Shown here: positions 18,512 to 27,541 of the stretch, one piece after another | Layout of the letters: every line of letters begins with the position of its first letter | How positions within the stretch are numbered: position 1 is the first letter of the stretch | NCBI RefSeq assembly: GCF_003610775.1 | Contig: NZ_RAQO01000004.1 | Coordinates: 1,055,755-1,119,754 of the forward strand | Length of the DNA stretch: 64,000 bases | Source: Alginatibacterium sediminis | GTDB taxonomy: Bacteria > Pseudomonadota > Gammaproteobacteria > Enterobacterales > Celerinatantimonadaceae | Reading direction: 5' to 3' | Notes under the pieces: generated by a model | What the model saw: only the letters and a program-made list of their open reading frames with translations | What the model was told of the DNA's origin: nothing | The model's database searches: none | Program-made: the position numbers and the translations under genes

Positions 18512-19015
18512 TTAGGCTTTAGCGGCGAAGTCAGGTCGGATCCGTGACATTAAATACATGTTGCTATATTGACCCGCTTTAAATGTACTCAGTTGTTTTT
18601 CCGCTTCAATCTCAAAACCAAGACTTGTATATAGCGCCACAGCTCCATGATTGTCGCAATGCACTTCTAGCTCAAGTCGAATCAAGTTCAACCAATTGTC
18701 CGCTTGGTTAATCGCTTCCAATAGCAAGGTTCTACCAATTCCTTTCCCATGCGATTCAGGATGCACGGCTATACCTATACCTGCGACATGTCTGTCTCTA
18801 ATTTTTGGACTTAGAAACAAGCTGACATGCCCTACAACTTTGGTGTCATTCACCGCAACCAGAGTGTAGTCATCAGAATTTAGAAATAAACTACTGACTT
18901 TATCACTGCTTAAATAGGGTAACTGGGAGGTATTCTCACTGACACTCGGAAAGCTATAAATGTCGAATAACGCTGGAATATCAGTGGCTTCCAGATGCCT
19001 TAAATGTAGGTCCAA
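18512..19015 (-). CDS. GNAT-family N-acetyltransferase
   Basis: A 167-residue acetyl-CoA-dependent acyltransferase. Motif A (GIGIAVHPESHGKGIGRTLL) gives the pyrophosphate-binding loop (G-K-G-I-G), and motif B follows (NHGAVALYTSLGFEIEAEK). Length and order are typical of single-domain GNATs acting on small molecules. The substrate is unknown. The 3' end lies in a short TTTAGG-rich repeat (about 18499-18524), so the last codons have a repetitive sequence. Confidence 0.85.
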   Translation of the reverse strand: MDLHLRHLEATDIPALFDIYSFPSVSENTSQLPYLSSDKVSSLFLNSDDYTLVAVNDTKVVGHVSLFLSPKIRDRHVAGIGIAVHPESHGKGIGRTLLLEAINQADNWLNLIRLELEVHCDNHGAVALYTSLGFEIEAEKQLSTFKAGQYSNMYLMSRIRPDFAAKA

Positions 19016-19095
19016 ACGATTTCCTTATATAAATGTTAATAAACCACAACTAGTGTTCTGGGTTTTAATAGTGATTGAAACGGTAAAATGCAAAC

Positions 19096-19692
19096 CTAAA
19101 TATATGGGGAGATGACCGACCAACAATGTTCAAACGTTTGTTCTTTTTCTCCCACAGGTGCAACATAGTTAATCGCGGCTTCGCAGGCACTTTGTCCTGC
19201 CAATTTAGCAATAACCCAGGCAGCTAAATATTGAGAAGACAAGCATCCCCCTGCTGTGGCGAGTTGGTTTTTAGCATAAAATGCCTGGTTAATGACCTCA
19301 ACGCCTGATTCAACAAGCCAAGGTTTTGTAGTCAAATCTGTACACGCAGGCAACCCATGAAGTAATCCTAATGCAGACATCAGCAATGCTCCCGAGCATT
19401 GCCCCGCGATCAATTGCTTTGTAGGGTTCAGTTTTATTCGAGAAAGAATCGCTTGGTTCTTAGCAATATCACGAGTGAGCATACCGCTTCCAAACAAAAC
19501 TGCATCGGCTGTGTTAGCAAATTCGAGCGCTTGTTGCGCAAATATTTTTACACCATTCATTGATGTGACGAACTCAGAGGGACAGCAAATTTGTACATTC
19601 CAAGCCTCACTACGCATTCGATTTAGAATACCAGCAGCGATAAATGAATCGAGTTCATTGAAGCCGTCAAAGGTGAGAATAGCAATGTTCAT
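19096..19692 (-). CDS. DJ-1/PfpI-family protein
   Basis: A 198-residue class I glutamine amidotransferase-like domain. The nucleophile-elbow cysteine is Cys99 in AGQCSGALL and the supporting acid is Glu13 in DGFNELD. Relatives include amidohydrolases, glyoxalase-type DJ-1 proteins, isonitrile hydratases, and the sensor domains of AraC regulators. This one is a stand-alone domain without an HTH. The start at 19692 is preceded by GAAGCGGATCCA, a fair RBS. The role is undetermined. Confidence 0.82.
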   Translation of the reverse strand: MNIAILTFDGFNELDSFIAAGILNRMRSEAWNVQICCPSEFVTSMNGVKIFAQQALEFANTADAVLFGSGMLTRDIAKNQAILSRIKLNPTKQLIAGQCSGALLMSALGLLHGLPACTDLTTKPWLVESGVEVINQAFYAKNQLATAGGCLSSQYLAAWVIAKLAGQSACEAAINYVAPVGEKEQTFEHCWSVISPYI

Positions 19693-20002
19693 TGGATCCG
19701 CTTCCTTGGTTATTTTTTAAGAGTCCATTGTGCCTTTAGCTAGCGGAAATCTCCGCAAGCTTGGTATTAAACACCAATACTATAGACACATAAGTTACAA
19801 GTAATCAATAGCTTACTTGCGACCTAAAAGTGTATGCTATTGTTTGTTTCGCGTCCAAGACTGGTAAAACACACAAAGCTAATCACCAAAAACATTGATT
19901 TTTGGCAACTAGGTTGGAATACAAAGTAATACTGTATTTTGTCTCAAAAAAAAGCCACTTCACAGTCTAATGCTGCTTGTCTGTGTTTTTAGATCACAAG
20001 GC
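19693..20002. other. Intergenic region between gltS and the DJ-1-like gene
   Basis: No gene supported. Minus-strand sequence after gltS holds a weak CACAG/CTGTG hairpin followed by eight Ts (plus 19949-19990), which may terminate gltS. A short TTGGTATT...ACCAATAC inverted repeat lies near 19760-19780. It shares five bases with the ends of the ATACCAATC repeat family, but no element body follows. Confidence 0.4.
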
Positions 20003-21202
20003 TTATAGTGCTATAAAAAAGTTAATTGCAACTACATTTATGATGTCCACAAAGAACCCACAAACTAAGGGAACTACAATAAAAGCTTTGTGAGACGCGC
20101 CATGCTGTTTACTAACCGCGGTCATATTGGCAATTGCAGTCGCCGTGGAACCTAAGGTGATTCCGCCAAAGCCCGAACAGATAACCGTTGCGTCATAATC
20201 TTTACCCATCAAACGAAACACGATCAAAATCGCAAACATCACAGAAATTAGAATTTGAATACTCATAACCACTGAAAGATAAACGACTAAGCCTGATAGT
20301 TCCCAAACTTTTAGGTCCATTAATGCCATTACGATAAACATGCCCAAGCATATATCTGATATGAGTGATAAACCTCTATCAGCCCCCTCAACATCTTGTT
20401 TGGGAAGTAGCTTGTTGATGCGGTTACCTAGGACAATACCAGCCATTAAACACGACACAAACAAAGGTAACTCTATGCCAATCAAGTCTAGACCTTGATT
20501 CAATCCGTAACCAAGCATTAGTGCCAAGTTTAGGCGCAGCCAAGCGTATAGTAAGCTGTAGCTATCAATCATTTCATGAGGCTTTGAGTAGGACTGGCCA
20601 ACGTCTAGGGGTTTACTTTGGTTCCCGTTCAATTGGTATTTACGCATTAAATACTTCGCAATCGGACCACCAACTACGCATGCGAATATAAGACCAATGG
20701 TATTACTCGCGATCCCTAGTTCCATCGCATTCTCTATCCCCAATTTTTCAACGAAGGTAGGTGCCCAAGCGAGTGTAGTCCCTACTCCACCTATAAGAGA
20801 TATTGAACCTGACATTAATCCAGCTTTAGGATCCATACCAAAGGCGCCTGCGACCAACATGCCAATGCTATTTTGTAATACGATGTAGAACGCAGCTAAA
20901 CCAACTAAGATCAGCAATGGTTTGCCACCGCGTACTAATGACTTAATGTCGGCATTCAATCCCATTGCCGCAAAAAAATACAACAAAAGAACGTCCCGAA
21001 CTTGCAGATCAAACGTAATTTTGACATCAAGAACGAAATAAATGAGTGCCACGACAGTGGCGCAGATGAAGCCGCCGATGACCGGCTCAGGAATACTGTA
21101 GTTGCGTAAAAGGTCGTACTTTGCCAGAGCCGTTTTACCCATAAACAATAATAAAATTGCTAGTGTGAAAGAAAAAAATCCACCAGCCTCCAAGGCGTCC
21201 AT
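20003..21202 (-). CDS. gltS: Sodium/glutamate symporter GltS
   Basis: A 399-residue integral membrane protein of the ESS family that imports glutamate with Na+. About ten or more hydrophobic helices run through the whole length. The two inverted halves each carry a glycine-rich re-entrant loop (GSISLIGGVGTTLAWAP and SGFGGITLGSTATAIANM), diagnostic of GltS. The RBS AAGGG lies about 6-9 bases before ATG 21202. It lies downstream of the DUF3179-like gene on the same strand, separated by a large hairpin. Confidence 0.93.
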   Translation of the reverse strand: MDALEAGGFFSFTLAILLLFMGKTALAKYDLLRNYSIPEPVIGGFICATVVALIYFVLDVKITFDLQVRDVLLLYFFAAMGLNADIKSLVRGGKPLLILVGLAAFYIVLQNSIGMLVAGAFGMDPKAGLMSGSISLIGGVGTTLAWAPTFVEKLGIENAMELGIASNTIGLIFACVVGGPIAKYLMRKYQLNGNQSKPLDVGQSYSKPHEMIDSYSLLYAWLRLNLALMLGYGLNQGLDLIGIELPLFVSCLMAGIVLGNRINKLLPKQDVEGADRGLSLISDICLGMFIVMALMDLKVWELSGLVVYLSVVMSIQILISVMFAILIVFRLMGKDYDATVICSGFGGITLGSTATAIANMTAVSKQHGASHKAFIVVPLVCGFFVDIINVVAINFFIAL

Positions 21203-21389
21203 GGAATACCCTTATATAAATGAATGCAAATTGCTGTGAATGTGAATCGGAACCAATATGGTGGTGTGTAGTTAGGGCAACAATTGTGATGGGTAATTAG
21301 AAACAAAACTGCATAAATACATGCTCATCAAAGCAGTATGTAACAGCTATCGGATTAAATGATAATGAGTACGATAGCTATCATTAATA

Positions 21390-21461
21390 GAGTTTAAGTC
21401 CACCGGTTTGTTCGCAACTAACAATCTTTGAGTATTGCGAACAAACCAGGGTCTTAAACTC
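21390..21461 (-). repeat. Large hairpin between the DUF3179-like gene and gltS
   Basis: Inner arms of 13 perfect bases, GGTTTGTTCGCAA (21405-21417) and TTGCGAACAAACC (21435-21447), with a 17-base loop. Outer arms of 9 perfect bases, GAGTTTAAG (21390-21398) and CTTAAACTC (21453-21461). It starts 8 bases after the DUF3179-like stop and has no T-run, so it is not a classical terminator. It may be an mRNA processing or stabilising structure, or a degenerate mobile repeat. Confidence 0.7.
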
Positions 21462-21468
21462 AATGCGA

Positions 21469-22548
21469 CTACAATAAAACGTGGGTTGTAGCAAAAAACT
21501 GAGTCCAGATCCCATAGTGAACACCGTTATGTGTAGGCACCTGTAGCCCCGTATCAGCATTCAATAAACGAACAATATCGCCATCGCTTTCAATCACTAA
21601 TGACTCGCCAGCAAGGGTAAATTGGTAACCATCATTAGCGCGTGCAAATTCTGGATCAATTGCTATTTGAGCTCTGCCATTATCGTATCCAAAAATTTCT
21701 GTTTTAACGTCCATTCGCGTATCGGTTAGGTCGAGTGTAGGAAATATAAACTTTTCACCTTGGGTACGTTGCATCTTTAAGGGTTCTTCAAACAAATCGA
21801 GAAGCAGCTTGTCAATCATGCGAGGCATGCCATATACAAACACCTTTGCATCGGGATACATCGACTTTGCGGTATCCCATTCCATTAATGTATTGGGATG
21901 TACCGTTGTAGCGTGGTCAGTAAACTCTGATTGCATAGTGATTTGCTGGATAGCGGTATCATTATTAACATCTTTAAAGATTAAGTTGTTATGTGCTTGT
22001 CCTAAGACCTGTAAATTAGGTTGTCCAAGCCCGTAATCGGTTTCCACAACCATAGGCAAATTAGAAAGCCCACAAAAAGTTATCGCATATTCAGTGTTCT
22101 CAGACTCCCAACCTGCAACATGAGGGATCTGTACATGGTAGCGTGGGAAAATACGCACTTCATCGTTAAGTTCAACCACATAAACGCGCTGGTCTGAATC
22201 AGGAATATGTTGGTCGGCCTCATCCACGTTAAAAAATTCAGCTGTAAACTGTTCAGTAGGGAAAGCTGTTGGCATTGCATAGGATGATGCCCAAAAGGTT
22301 ATAAGAACCCCAACTGATGCTAAGGACATCAACTTACGATTCCACATTCCCCATTTTTCGCTAAGCAGCCACAAACCACCTAAAGCCATCAATTGTAAGA
22401 CCATGTATAGACCTGCGTTTTGGTAATACCCCAACACCATGTCTCGTGGAACATTGAGAGATTGCCCTGGCTCGGTCATCAGCACAGCACAAAAAATTGC
22501 CGTAGCCGCAAGAGTAGCTGCGTAGACATTGAATATAATTTTTTTCAT
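21469..22548 (-). CDS. DUF3179-like protein with N-terminal membrane helices
   Basis: A 359-residue protein. Three hydrophobic segments (about 5-25, 43-62 and 74-92) precede a soluble domain from about 110 that resembles DUF3179: a RVYVVELNDEVRIFPRYHVQIPHV start and a cysteine in the ITFCGLSNLP block, followed by beta strands with LIFKDVNNDT and a WD(T)AKSMYPDAKVF segment. The family's function is unknown. ATG 22548 is chosen because AAGG is 8 bases upstream; a GTG 9 bases earlier is too close to it. Two matching inverted repeats about 190-250 bases upstream suggest control by an unseen repressor. Confidence 0.65.
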   Translation of the reverse strand: MKKIIFNVYAATLAATAIFCAVLMTEPGQSLNVPRDMVLGYYQNAGLYMVLQLMALGGLWLLSEKWGMWNRKLMSLASVGVLITFWASSYAMPTAFPTEQFTAEFFNVDEADQHIPDSDQRVYVVELNDEVRIFPRYHVQIPHVAGWESENTEYAITFCGLSNLPMVVETDYGLGQPNLQVLGQAHNNLIFKDVNNDTAIQQITMQSEFTDHATTVHPNTLMEWDTAKSMYPDAKVFVYGMPRMIDKLLLDLFEEPLKMQRTQGEKFIFPTLDLTDTRMDVKTEIFGYDNGRAQIAIDPEFARANDGYQFTLAGESLVIESDGDIVRLLNADTGLQVPTHNGVHYGIWTQFFATTHVLL

Positions 22549-22738
22549 TATAAACACCTTGTTTAGTTGTTTGTCTTAATCAGAGTCGCCTGAAAAAAGA
22601 CTATTATTTGAATTTCGGTCAACTTGGTTCCGCATTTACCTTGCTGCGAAAGCCATGTTTGATTTGAACAAATAGATGTTGTGGACTTTGAATTGCACTT
22701 AAAATCAAGATAAAAACAATATAACAAGCTACGCATCA

Positions 22739-22754
22739 TGTTGCACAATCAACA
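22739..22754. promoter_or_regulatory. Operator-like inverted repeat, copy 1
   Basis: TGTTGCACAATCAACA: arms TGTTG/CAACA around six bases. It shares 15 of 16 bases with copy 2, 41 bp away. Confidence 0.6.
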
Positions 22755-22779
22755 ATATGAAATAAATATATACCACTTA

Positions 22780-22795
22780 TGTTGCACAGTCAACA
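22780..22795. promoter_or_regulatory. Operator-like inverted repeat, copy 2
   Basis: TGTTGCACAGTCAACA, extended to arms TTATGTTG/CAACATAA (22778-22799). With copy 1 it forms a tandem pair spaced like the MarR operators at 7.5 kb but with a different sequence. The size and symmetry suit a TetR-like dimer; the regulator is not in the window. Confidence 0.62.
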
Positions 22796-23004
22796 TAAAT
22801 TAAATTCTTTAGGCCAACAGATCTCCAAGTGCTAGCCACGTTGATAAAACTATTTTTAATGTTTGGGGTCAGTTGTTGTTTAGATGTTTGAGATATTTGG
22901 TGGAGTGACTGTCGTTAAAGCGCAAACTTGTTTCAATGTTAAGCTGCGGCAGGTGTTATGGAATAAAACGGGGATTTAAACGAACATACAAAAACTGGCT
23001 AGGG

Positions 23005-23700
23005 TTAGATTTGATTCGCTAATGCCCTAACCTCGCTACTGCTTAGGCTACGAGAAGCGCGTTCGCCAACATCACACTGCAAATTACCTATTTGTTGACG
23101 ATGTAAGGTTTGAACCCGGTTTCCGATTGCAGCGAACATGCGTTTAACCTGATGAAAACGACCTTCAGTGAGGGTTAATTCAACCTTGCGCGGCCCCAAC
23201 ACTACTAGTTTTGCTGGTAGTGTTAGCTTGGTCTCCCCTTGTAGCATGAGTCCCTCTTGAAAACGTTTTGCTGCGTTTTTGCATAGGTCACGTGATAAGC
23301 CCACTTGATAGGTTTTTTCACAACCATTCTTCGGCGAGGTCAAATTGAATGACCAATGACCATCGTCGGTTACGAGCACAAGGCCTGTCGTATCGGCATC
23401 TAAGCGCCCTGCGATATGTAGCTCGTCGACACGTTCTACATCGAGCAGTTTCAATACTGAAGGATAATTCTCGTCTACATTTGAGCAGATCATCCCTGCG
23501 GGTTTGTTTAACAAATAGTAGCGAAAGGGTCTGGGTTGTAGCACTAAATCGTCAAGGGTAACTTGATTAGTTTTATGTACTTGCAGACTCGCCTTTGTGG
23601 CAAGTTCGCCATTGACCAAAACGCGCTGGCTTTCTATCAAATCGCATGCTTGTGACAAGCTGTACTCGCTACTTTTACAAATATATTTATCTAAACGCAT
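23005..23700 (-). CDS. rsuA: 16S rRNA pseudouridine(516) synthase RsuA
   Basis: A 231-residue protein with an N-terminal S4 RNA-binding domain (MRLDKYICKSSEYSLSQACDLI) and a pseudouridine synthase domain. Catalytic Asp101 lies in AGRLDADTTGLVLVTDDG. The segment LTEGRFHQVKRMFAAIGNRV is nearly identical to E. coli RsuA as I recall it, favouring RsuA over RluE/RluF. ATG 23700 matches the family start; an upstream frame to 23718 would add six residues. It is divergent from the CARDB-like gene. Confidence 0.9.
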   Translation of the reverse strand: MRLDKYICKSSEYSLSQACDLIESQRVLVNGELATKASLQVHKTNQVTLDDLVLQPRPFRYYLLNKPAGMICSNVDENYPSVLKLLDVERVDELHIAGRLDADTTGLVLVTDDGHWSFNLTSPKNGCEKTYQVGLSRDLCKNAAKRFQEGLMLQGETKLTLPAKLVVLGPRKVELTLTEGRFHQVKRMFAAIGNRVQTLHRQQIGNLQCDVGERASRSLSSSEVRALANQI

Positions 23701-23913
23701 GGTATCCGTTGTTATCAAAAAGCATCGTTGAGGTCAGTAGATTCTCTCCTACAATCACCACATCAGCAAACTGTTACCCGCCTGTAGCGATTAATTTGCG
23801 GCTATCAATCGTAAAGCACGCCTTATCTAGGAACATATTGATTGAGCTAACTAAGCTTAGGTATCCAGCTCCAGTTTTAATACTCGGCATCCATTACCAA
23901 AAAGGGAATATGC

Positions 23914-24570
23914 ATGAAAGCCAACAAATCATTTCGACCTATTATTGGAACAGTTATAAAACCGCCAAGCCGCGACCAAGCTAAGCCACCTTTCTTTGAT
24001 CGTTATCTTAACTTGCCTACAGAAGACGTTAAACCAAGCCTAGAGAACAATCCTTGTATAAACCTAGATCCAAGAGATCCAGATTATTTGCGGATAGCTT
24101 GAGACTGTCCAATATTAAGCACTCCGGTGCGCCTACCTCCAAGAAAACCAGCAAAAATAGCAAAACCGGACTTAGTGTTTGCGGCGTTTCAAGCGTGGGC
24201 TACCAACAATGGCGAAATTCACCACGCATTTACCATTCGCAATATTGGAAATGCAGCCATTGAAATGGGTGTCCAGAATCAAGTTAGCGTTCAATTTTAC
24301 GCGTCTTTAAATATGCTACTTGACCCAATGGACCACGACTCATACACCGGTGCCGGCGGAAGTATATTAAGAAATAGTGGGCAGTCGCAGCGCTTAGAAC
24401 CGAATCAGGAACTCGACTTATATTGGCAGGCCAGTGGCGATGGCCGAGTAGACTATCGACTGTTTAGTTACTCGATTGGCAGTATCACCTTGGCAGATAA
24501 CCACCCGAATAAAAATAGTGAGATCGTGAACAATAACGTCAGTGTTGCGGCTATCTTACTTAACAGCTAG
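23914..24570 (+). pseudogene. CARDB-like protein gene interrupted by in-frame TGA
   Basis: One continuous frame from ATG 23914 (AAGGGA upstream) to TAG 24568-24570, broken only by TGA at 24100-24102. The first part (62 codons) is polar and proline-rich with no signal peptide. Sequence after the TGA continues as a proline/lysine linker (PVRLPPRKPAKIAKPDLVF), then a beta-sandwich like CARDB/APHP domains (AFTIRNIGNAAIEM...). Continuity across the stop suggests a recent nonsense mutation. Alternatives are two separate genes, with the second starting at GTG 24127, or readthrough. I see no SECIS-like structure next to the stop. Confidence 0.55.
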
Positions 24571-24633
24571 CTTGATAATAACTATCCACTTAGTTTAGCC
24601 AACTAAAGGTGTAACAAAATGGATTTCAAACTT

Positions 24634-24668
24634 AAAAAACGACGTAACTCTAAGCAGAGTACGCCGTT
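24634..24668 (-). terminator. Terminator of the M3 peptidase gene
   Basis: On the minus strand a hairpin with arms AACGGCGTACTCT and AGAGTTACGTCGTT (two mismatches/bulges, loop GCTT) is followed by six Ts (As at 24634-24639 on plus), about 20 bases after the peptidase stop. Confidence 0.75.
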
Positions 24669-24686
24669 GCTATTAGCCGGCTACAA

Positions 24687-26534
24687 TCAGCGGCCGTATT
24701 GGGCAACAATATACTGCTCAAACTGATCGCACATCTCACTATCGGAACTCGCATTGCTTGCGAGCTCGCGCGCACCATCAACTACCCTGATGCTAGCATT
24801 TAGTGACGCAGCTTCTACAGGCGGGCGCTTAGCCAAGTTAGCAATTTTAACTAACTCTTTTTCCCAAGCTTGCTCAACACTCTGGGTACAAGCCTCGGCT
24901 AAATACTTAGCACTAAAGCCTTCACCCGTTAAGCTTTCAATGGTTTGAGTGTGGGATAAGCTGTTACCCGGTTTCCAATAATGCTCGGCTAACAATGGTC
25001 CAATCTTTGGGTTGTCACTTAGATAACCAAAGCGCTCGGTAAAGTAAGCGCGCGTTTGATATACAGCCATGTGCGCCAACAAATAACCTTGGTAGGAACA
25101 CGCTGCATCATCAGAGAGTAAATGCGGAATCGCCATCAATGGCCGCGGGCTGCATTCCAAACCTAAAATGTTGAATTCACATTCTCGCGCTAATGCCGTT
25201 GCACGTTCAGCGCTTAGCTCTTGGTCGCTGAGTTCATATAATGCGCGCTCAAAATATGGCACCACCAAAATACTACGCTCTTGATAAGCAGCAAAGGGCT
25301 GTCTACTTGCGATCATAGCTTTGATAATACTGTCTGGAATAACCTCGCCTTGTTCATTTCGTGCATATTGCTTCAACCAATCAGCATCGTTAAGTAGGGA
25401 GTCACAAAACATGGACTGGGTTTCGGCGTAAGCCATAGACGTAGGTGCAAACTCTTGTGAAAAACACGGTGCATTTAGTTTTACATTAGCAAAGTGCGCC
25501 GCATGTCCGCCTTCATGGAACAAGGTATTGATACCATCAAAGCCACTGCCAACTTGATCAGGCTTTGCGTTACTGGTGAAGTTTACTTGTGCTGCAATCC
25601 ATTGCCCTTGGTCAAAAAACGAGGGCACAGGGCCGTGGCAAAAACCATTTGGGTACTTGCCTTCTCTATCGAGTAAGTCTAGGCAAAGTTCGGCTCCGGA
25701 ATAGTCGATATTGAGTCGACCAAATGACTCCACCCAGCGGCGCAATGATTTTGAGAATGGAACATATGGATCCAACTCTCGCATCACATCACCTGCAAAG
25801 CTGTAGTTAAAGTTATAGCCTTTAAGAGCGGCCAGCCCTTTTTCTGCGGCTAAATGCTTCAAACTATGTTGGTGTGCAGCGCGGGTGCGCTCTTCAAAGT
25901 CATCCAATATAGTAAACAGTGCCGAGCTCGACATGTTTTCCGTTTTTTCAATCGAGTAATCAAAAAAGTTGTTATAGCCTAGCGAGCGAGCAAAACGATT
26001 TCGAAGTTTAACCAAGTCTAAAAAGCCGTTGTTCAATAACCATTGTTCAAGTTCAACAAGTGCATTGTGAGCGCTTTGGCGCACCGCTTCAGAACTACTA
26101 GCACGTATGGTCGAAGCTAATACCGGCAGTGAGGCAGCAACTGACTCGCCATTCTCGTTGGTATAAAACTGTTGATGAGCTTGTTTTTTCTCAAATAAAT
26201 CCGCTTCAAATTCAATCAGCTGACGCTTAAGTGTTTGCGCTGACTCTCCTTCAATGGCGTTTACTCTAAACATATTTAGCCAGCCATTAAGTCCTTGTAC
26301 GGTCTGCTGTTGCTCTTGTGTATCAACAATAGATTGAGCCAATGTTATTTGCTGCTCAAGCTGGGGGATTTTGCTCGCATCGCTTACAAAAGCAGTCCAT
26401 TGGGTTTGCGCCGCTGTTGAACCTTGGTGGTCATCACTAACACCCATGTAGGTTTGCCAAAAGAAATCTTCTTTGGTTCGGTGAATGCGCAGGTAATCCT
26501 GGTTGAGTTGATTGAGATAATCTGTAGCCGACAT
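24687..26534 (-). CDS. M3-family zinc oligopeptidase
   Basis: A 615-residue cytoplasmic metallopeptidase of the thimet oligopeptidase/PepF clan. The zinc site is HEGGH (His340, Glu341, His344), and the third ligand lies about 25 residues later in SMAYAETQSMF. The N-terminal half is helical (about 1-240), as in M3 enzymes, which cleave short peptides inside a deep channel. There is no signal peptide. Length suits the PepF-like subfamily rather than 680-residue PrlC or Dcp. Substrate range is unknown. Confidence 0.88.
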   Translation of the reverse strand: MSATDYLNQLNQDYLRIHRTKEDFFWQTYMGVSDDHQGSTAAQTQWTAFVSDASKIPQLEQQITLAQSIVDTQEQQQTVQGLNGWLNMFRVNAIEGESAQTLKRQLIEFEADLFEKKQAHQQFYTNENGESVAASLPVLASTIRASSSEAVRQSAHNALVELEQWLLNNGFLDLVKLRNRFARSLGYNNFFDYSIEKTENMSSSALFTILDDFEERTRAAHQHSLKHLAAEKGLAALKGYNFNYSFAGDVMRELDPYVPFSKSLRRWVESFGRLNIDYSGAELCLDLLDREGKYPNGFCHGPVPSFFDQGQWIAAQVNFTSNAKPDQVGSGFDGINTLFHEGGHAAHFANVKLNAPCFSQEFAPTSMAYAETQSMFCDSLLNDADWLKQYARNEQGEVIPDSIIKAMIASRQPFAAYQERSILVVPYFERALYELSDQELSAERATALARECEFNILGLECSPRPLMAIPHLLSDDAACSYQGYLLAHMAVYQTRAYFTERFGYLSDNPKIGPLLAEHYWKPGNSLSHTQTIESLTGEGFSAKYLAEACTQSVEQAWEKELVKIANLAKRPPVEAASLNASIRVVDGARELASNASSDSEMCDQFEQYIVAQYGR

Positions 26535-27007
26535 ATAAATTTCATTCCTTGGCTTAGGTAGCCCTATGATTTGAACAAACGAGATGGTGGCCTGGGGCCT
26601 TAAACAAGCACTATTCTAGCGCTGAATCATTATTAAAGCAGCTTAAACGCCTAAGTTTATTCAGTTTTACATCCCTAATGTAATCACGATTAGAAGCGTA
26701 ATTGCGGAGTGCGGCTGCTTGGTCAGTTTAGGTTTAACGAAGACTTTTGTGTATCGCATTCCAATGAGCGGACGAAAGCGACTTAATACAGGCACTTGAA
26801 TGCCAAGCTCATACCAATCCCATTATATTTTTAGTCTTTTACTTGTTGTACTAAAACGCTTAGCTTTAGGAAGAAGTCGCGGCTATTAGCGGTCTAATGA
26901 AAAAGTTATGACGACAAGGTTGGTGTTTTAGTCAAACAATGGTTATCAATAAATTACTGTGATTGGTATCAGCACATCGATTCGGATTTTAGACTCCGGT
27001 TGACCAG
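26535..27007. other. Intergenic region containing repeat copy A
   Basis: 473 bases without a gene I can support. The ATACCAATC repeat occupies 26811-26969 (listed separately). The rest shows no clear signal besides the promoter region of the M3 peptidase. Confidence 0.5.
26811..26969 (+). repeat. ATACCAATC-ended miniature repeat, copy A (159 bp)
   Basis: Begins ATACCAATCCCATTATA and ends TTACTGTGATTGGTAT, so its ends are imperfect inverted repeats. The body is nearly the same as copy B read on the other strand (60631-60790), and more distantly like copy C (62121-62282). It encodes no protein. The form fits a MITE-type non-autonomous element or other interspersed repeat. Confidence 0.85.
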
Positions 27008-27355
27008 CTACGATTTAACAATCAAGGTCTTTTGATAAAAAATCTTATCAACACCACGCATAGGGTAATCATTGTAGCGGCCAGCCTCTTTGAAGCCTAG
27101 CGACTCGTAAAACAAAGGTGCTTGAAAACTGTAGGTATCAAGGAATACATTAATAACACCCTGCTGATTTGCATCTCGCTGTGCAAGCTCAATCAGCTTT
27201 TTACCAAACCCAAGCCTACGAATCGATTCTGATATCCAAAGGTATTTGACATGCAGGGTAGTAAACATCAATTTAGCAATGAGTCCGCCGACTATGTCTC
27301 CGTGTTCATCACGAATAAAGTAGCCGACGCTTTTCTCATCAAGGTCTGGATGCAT
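27008..27355 (-). CDS. Short GNAT acetyltransferase, possibly N-terminally truncated
   Basis: 115 residues matching the C-terminal three-quarters of a small GNAT: VGGLIAKLMFTTLHVKYLWISESIRRLGFGKKLI is motif A, and LDTYSFQAPLFYESLGFKE is motif B. Homologues of this 'LDTFSFQA' type usually have about 25 more residues at the N-terminus. An in-frame TGA lies 6 bases before the ATG, so the missing part cannot be added in this frame. The gene may be decaying or may work from the shorter start. Repeat copy A lies just downstream. Confidence 0.7.
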   Translation of the reverse strand: MHPDLDEKSVGYFIRDEHGDIVGGLIAKLMFTTLHVKYLWISESIRRLGFGKKLIELAQRDANQQGVINVFLDTYSFQAPLFYESLGFKEAGRYNDYPMRGVDKIFYQKTLIVKS

Positions 27356-27541
27356 TATTCATAGAATCGGGAAAGACCATTACATCTTGACCTATCAATG
27401 TCATTCACATTTCCAAAGTAGTGCTTTGTGAAACCAATAGTCGATATACTTTGCAAGTATAGGAAAACAAACTTTCATCAAAAAAAAAAGAACCTATGAA
27501 TTTAACAATAAGTTACCTACAATAAAAAATCACCTATACGC

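Larger units (their letters stand above)
22549..23004. other. Long 5' region of the DUF3179-like gene
   Basis: 456 bases between the DUF3179-like start and the rsuA stop. It holds two matching operators (22739-22754 and 22780-22795). I see no gene and no strong terminator for rsuA. Confidence 0.5.

Noticed and set aside
24100-24102. TGA as a selenocysteine codon
   Set aside because: No SECIS-like hairpin lies just after it, and the CARDB-type fold has no known selenoprotein members.
24619-24726. 35-codon plus-strand frame (starts MDFKLKKRRN) after the CARDB-like gene
   Set aside because: It runs through the M3 peptidase terminator and into the peptidase's 3' end on the other strand, with no recognisable domain. 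The hairpin explains the sequence better.
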